From positions 124,001 to 188,000 of the forward strand of contig NZ_CABVLM010000007.1 in the NCBI RefSeq assembly GCF_902498845.1: a DNA stretch of 64,000 nt. The letters run 5' to 3'. Both the position numbers and the translations under genes were made by a program. The stretch comes from Pseudoalteromonas rhizosphaerae (lineage in GTDB: Bacteria; Pseudomonadota; Gammaproteobacteria; Enterobacterales; Alteromonadaceae). The notes beneath the pieces were generated by a model. It ran no database searches and was not told the DNA's origin. It saw only the letters and a program-made list of their open reading frames with translations. Below are positions 63,911 to 64,000 of the stretch, one piece after another. How positions within the stretch are numbered: position 1 is the stretch's first letter; each line of letters begins with the position of its first letter.

Positions 63911-64000
63911 TCAATCGGCTTCTACCTTTATTTTTTGTACCAAAAAATCTACGGCGGCTTTCACTTTTGGTACTAAATATCGCTGTTTTTGATATAACAA
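63911..64000 (-). CDS. LysR-family regulator, C-terminal end (cut by window edge)
   Basis: The last 29 codons before a TGA read LLYQKQRYLVPKVKAAVDFL and then VQKIKVEAD. The pattern of a strand followed by YLxPKVRAxVDFL is the usual end of the LysR effector domain. The gene starts beyond the window. A LysR protein would be a DNA-binding transcription regulator; nothing more can be said. Confidence 0.7.
   Translation of the reverse strand: MLYQKQRYLVPKVKAAVDFLVQKIKVEAD

Overview
The window looks like chromosome from a marine gammaproteobacterium of the Alteromonadales, most likely Pseudoalteromonas or a close relative. The evidence is the AT-rich composition, the housekeeping order ndk, rlmN, pilW, rodZ, ispG, hisS, yfgM, bamB, der, three large TonB-dependent receptors, a heptanucleotide AGCTGAA tandem array and a palindromic intergenic element that I associate with this genus from memory. 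No tRNA, rRNA or CRISPR array was seen.

Left part (1-17034): a partial MscS-type channel gene at the edge, an SDR oxidoreductase, a small membrane/lipoprotein group, a carboxylesterase lipoprotein, a possible signalling operon (membrane GGDEF protein, unusual SIR2-family protein, two-receiver response regulator), two LysR regulators each divergent from an oxidoreductase gene, a DJ-1/PfpI protein, a ribbon-helix-helix protein followed by D-lactate dehydrogenase (dld), and a large TonB-dependent receptor.

Defence region (17234-29526): a minus-strand operon reads mrr, hsdM, yhcG-like PD-(D/E)xK nuclease, hsdS, SIR2-domain protein, hsdR, then an unknown 186-residue gene. From hsdM onward every junction overlaps or lies within 1 nt, so the SIR2 gene is built into a type I restriction-modification operon. 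A YfhL-type ferredoxin and a HipB/HipA pair with a recognisable promoter and two operator-like palindromes follow. About 745 bp of apparently decayed sequence ends the region.

Core part (30272-45202): a membrane protein, trhP (yegQ), a soluble PAS-PAS chemoreceptor, then the conserved housekeeping block. PilW here is unusual: a TPR lipoprotein extended by a long low-complexity linker and two C-terminal LysM domains.

Right part (45203-64000): the AGCTGAA array, three head-to-tail near-identical lipoprotein genes with interlocked stop/start codons plus a truncated fourth copy, several small genes, and a 162-bp MITE-like element that supplies the last seven codons of a zinc-ribbon gene. A short MscS/thioredoxin-like pair comes next. 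Then comes a possible cell-wall sugar locus (anmK, TonB receptor, DigH-like glycosyl hydrolase, second TonB receptor). Two gene relics follow: a receptor C-terminus and a frameshifted YdeI-family gene. The window ends with an NHL/SMP-30 propeller protein, a small exported protein and the tail of a LysR gene.
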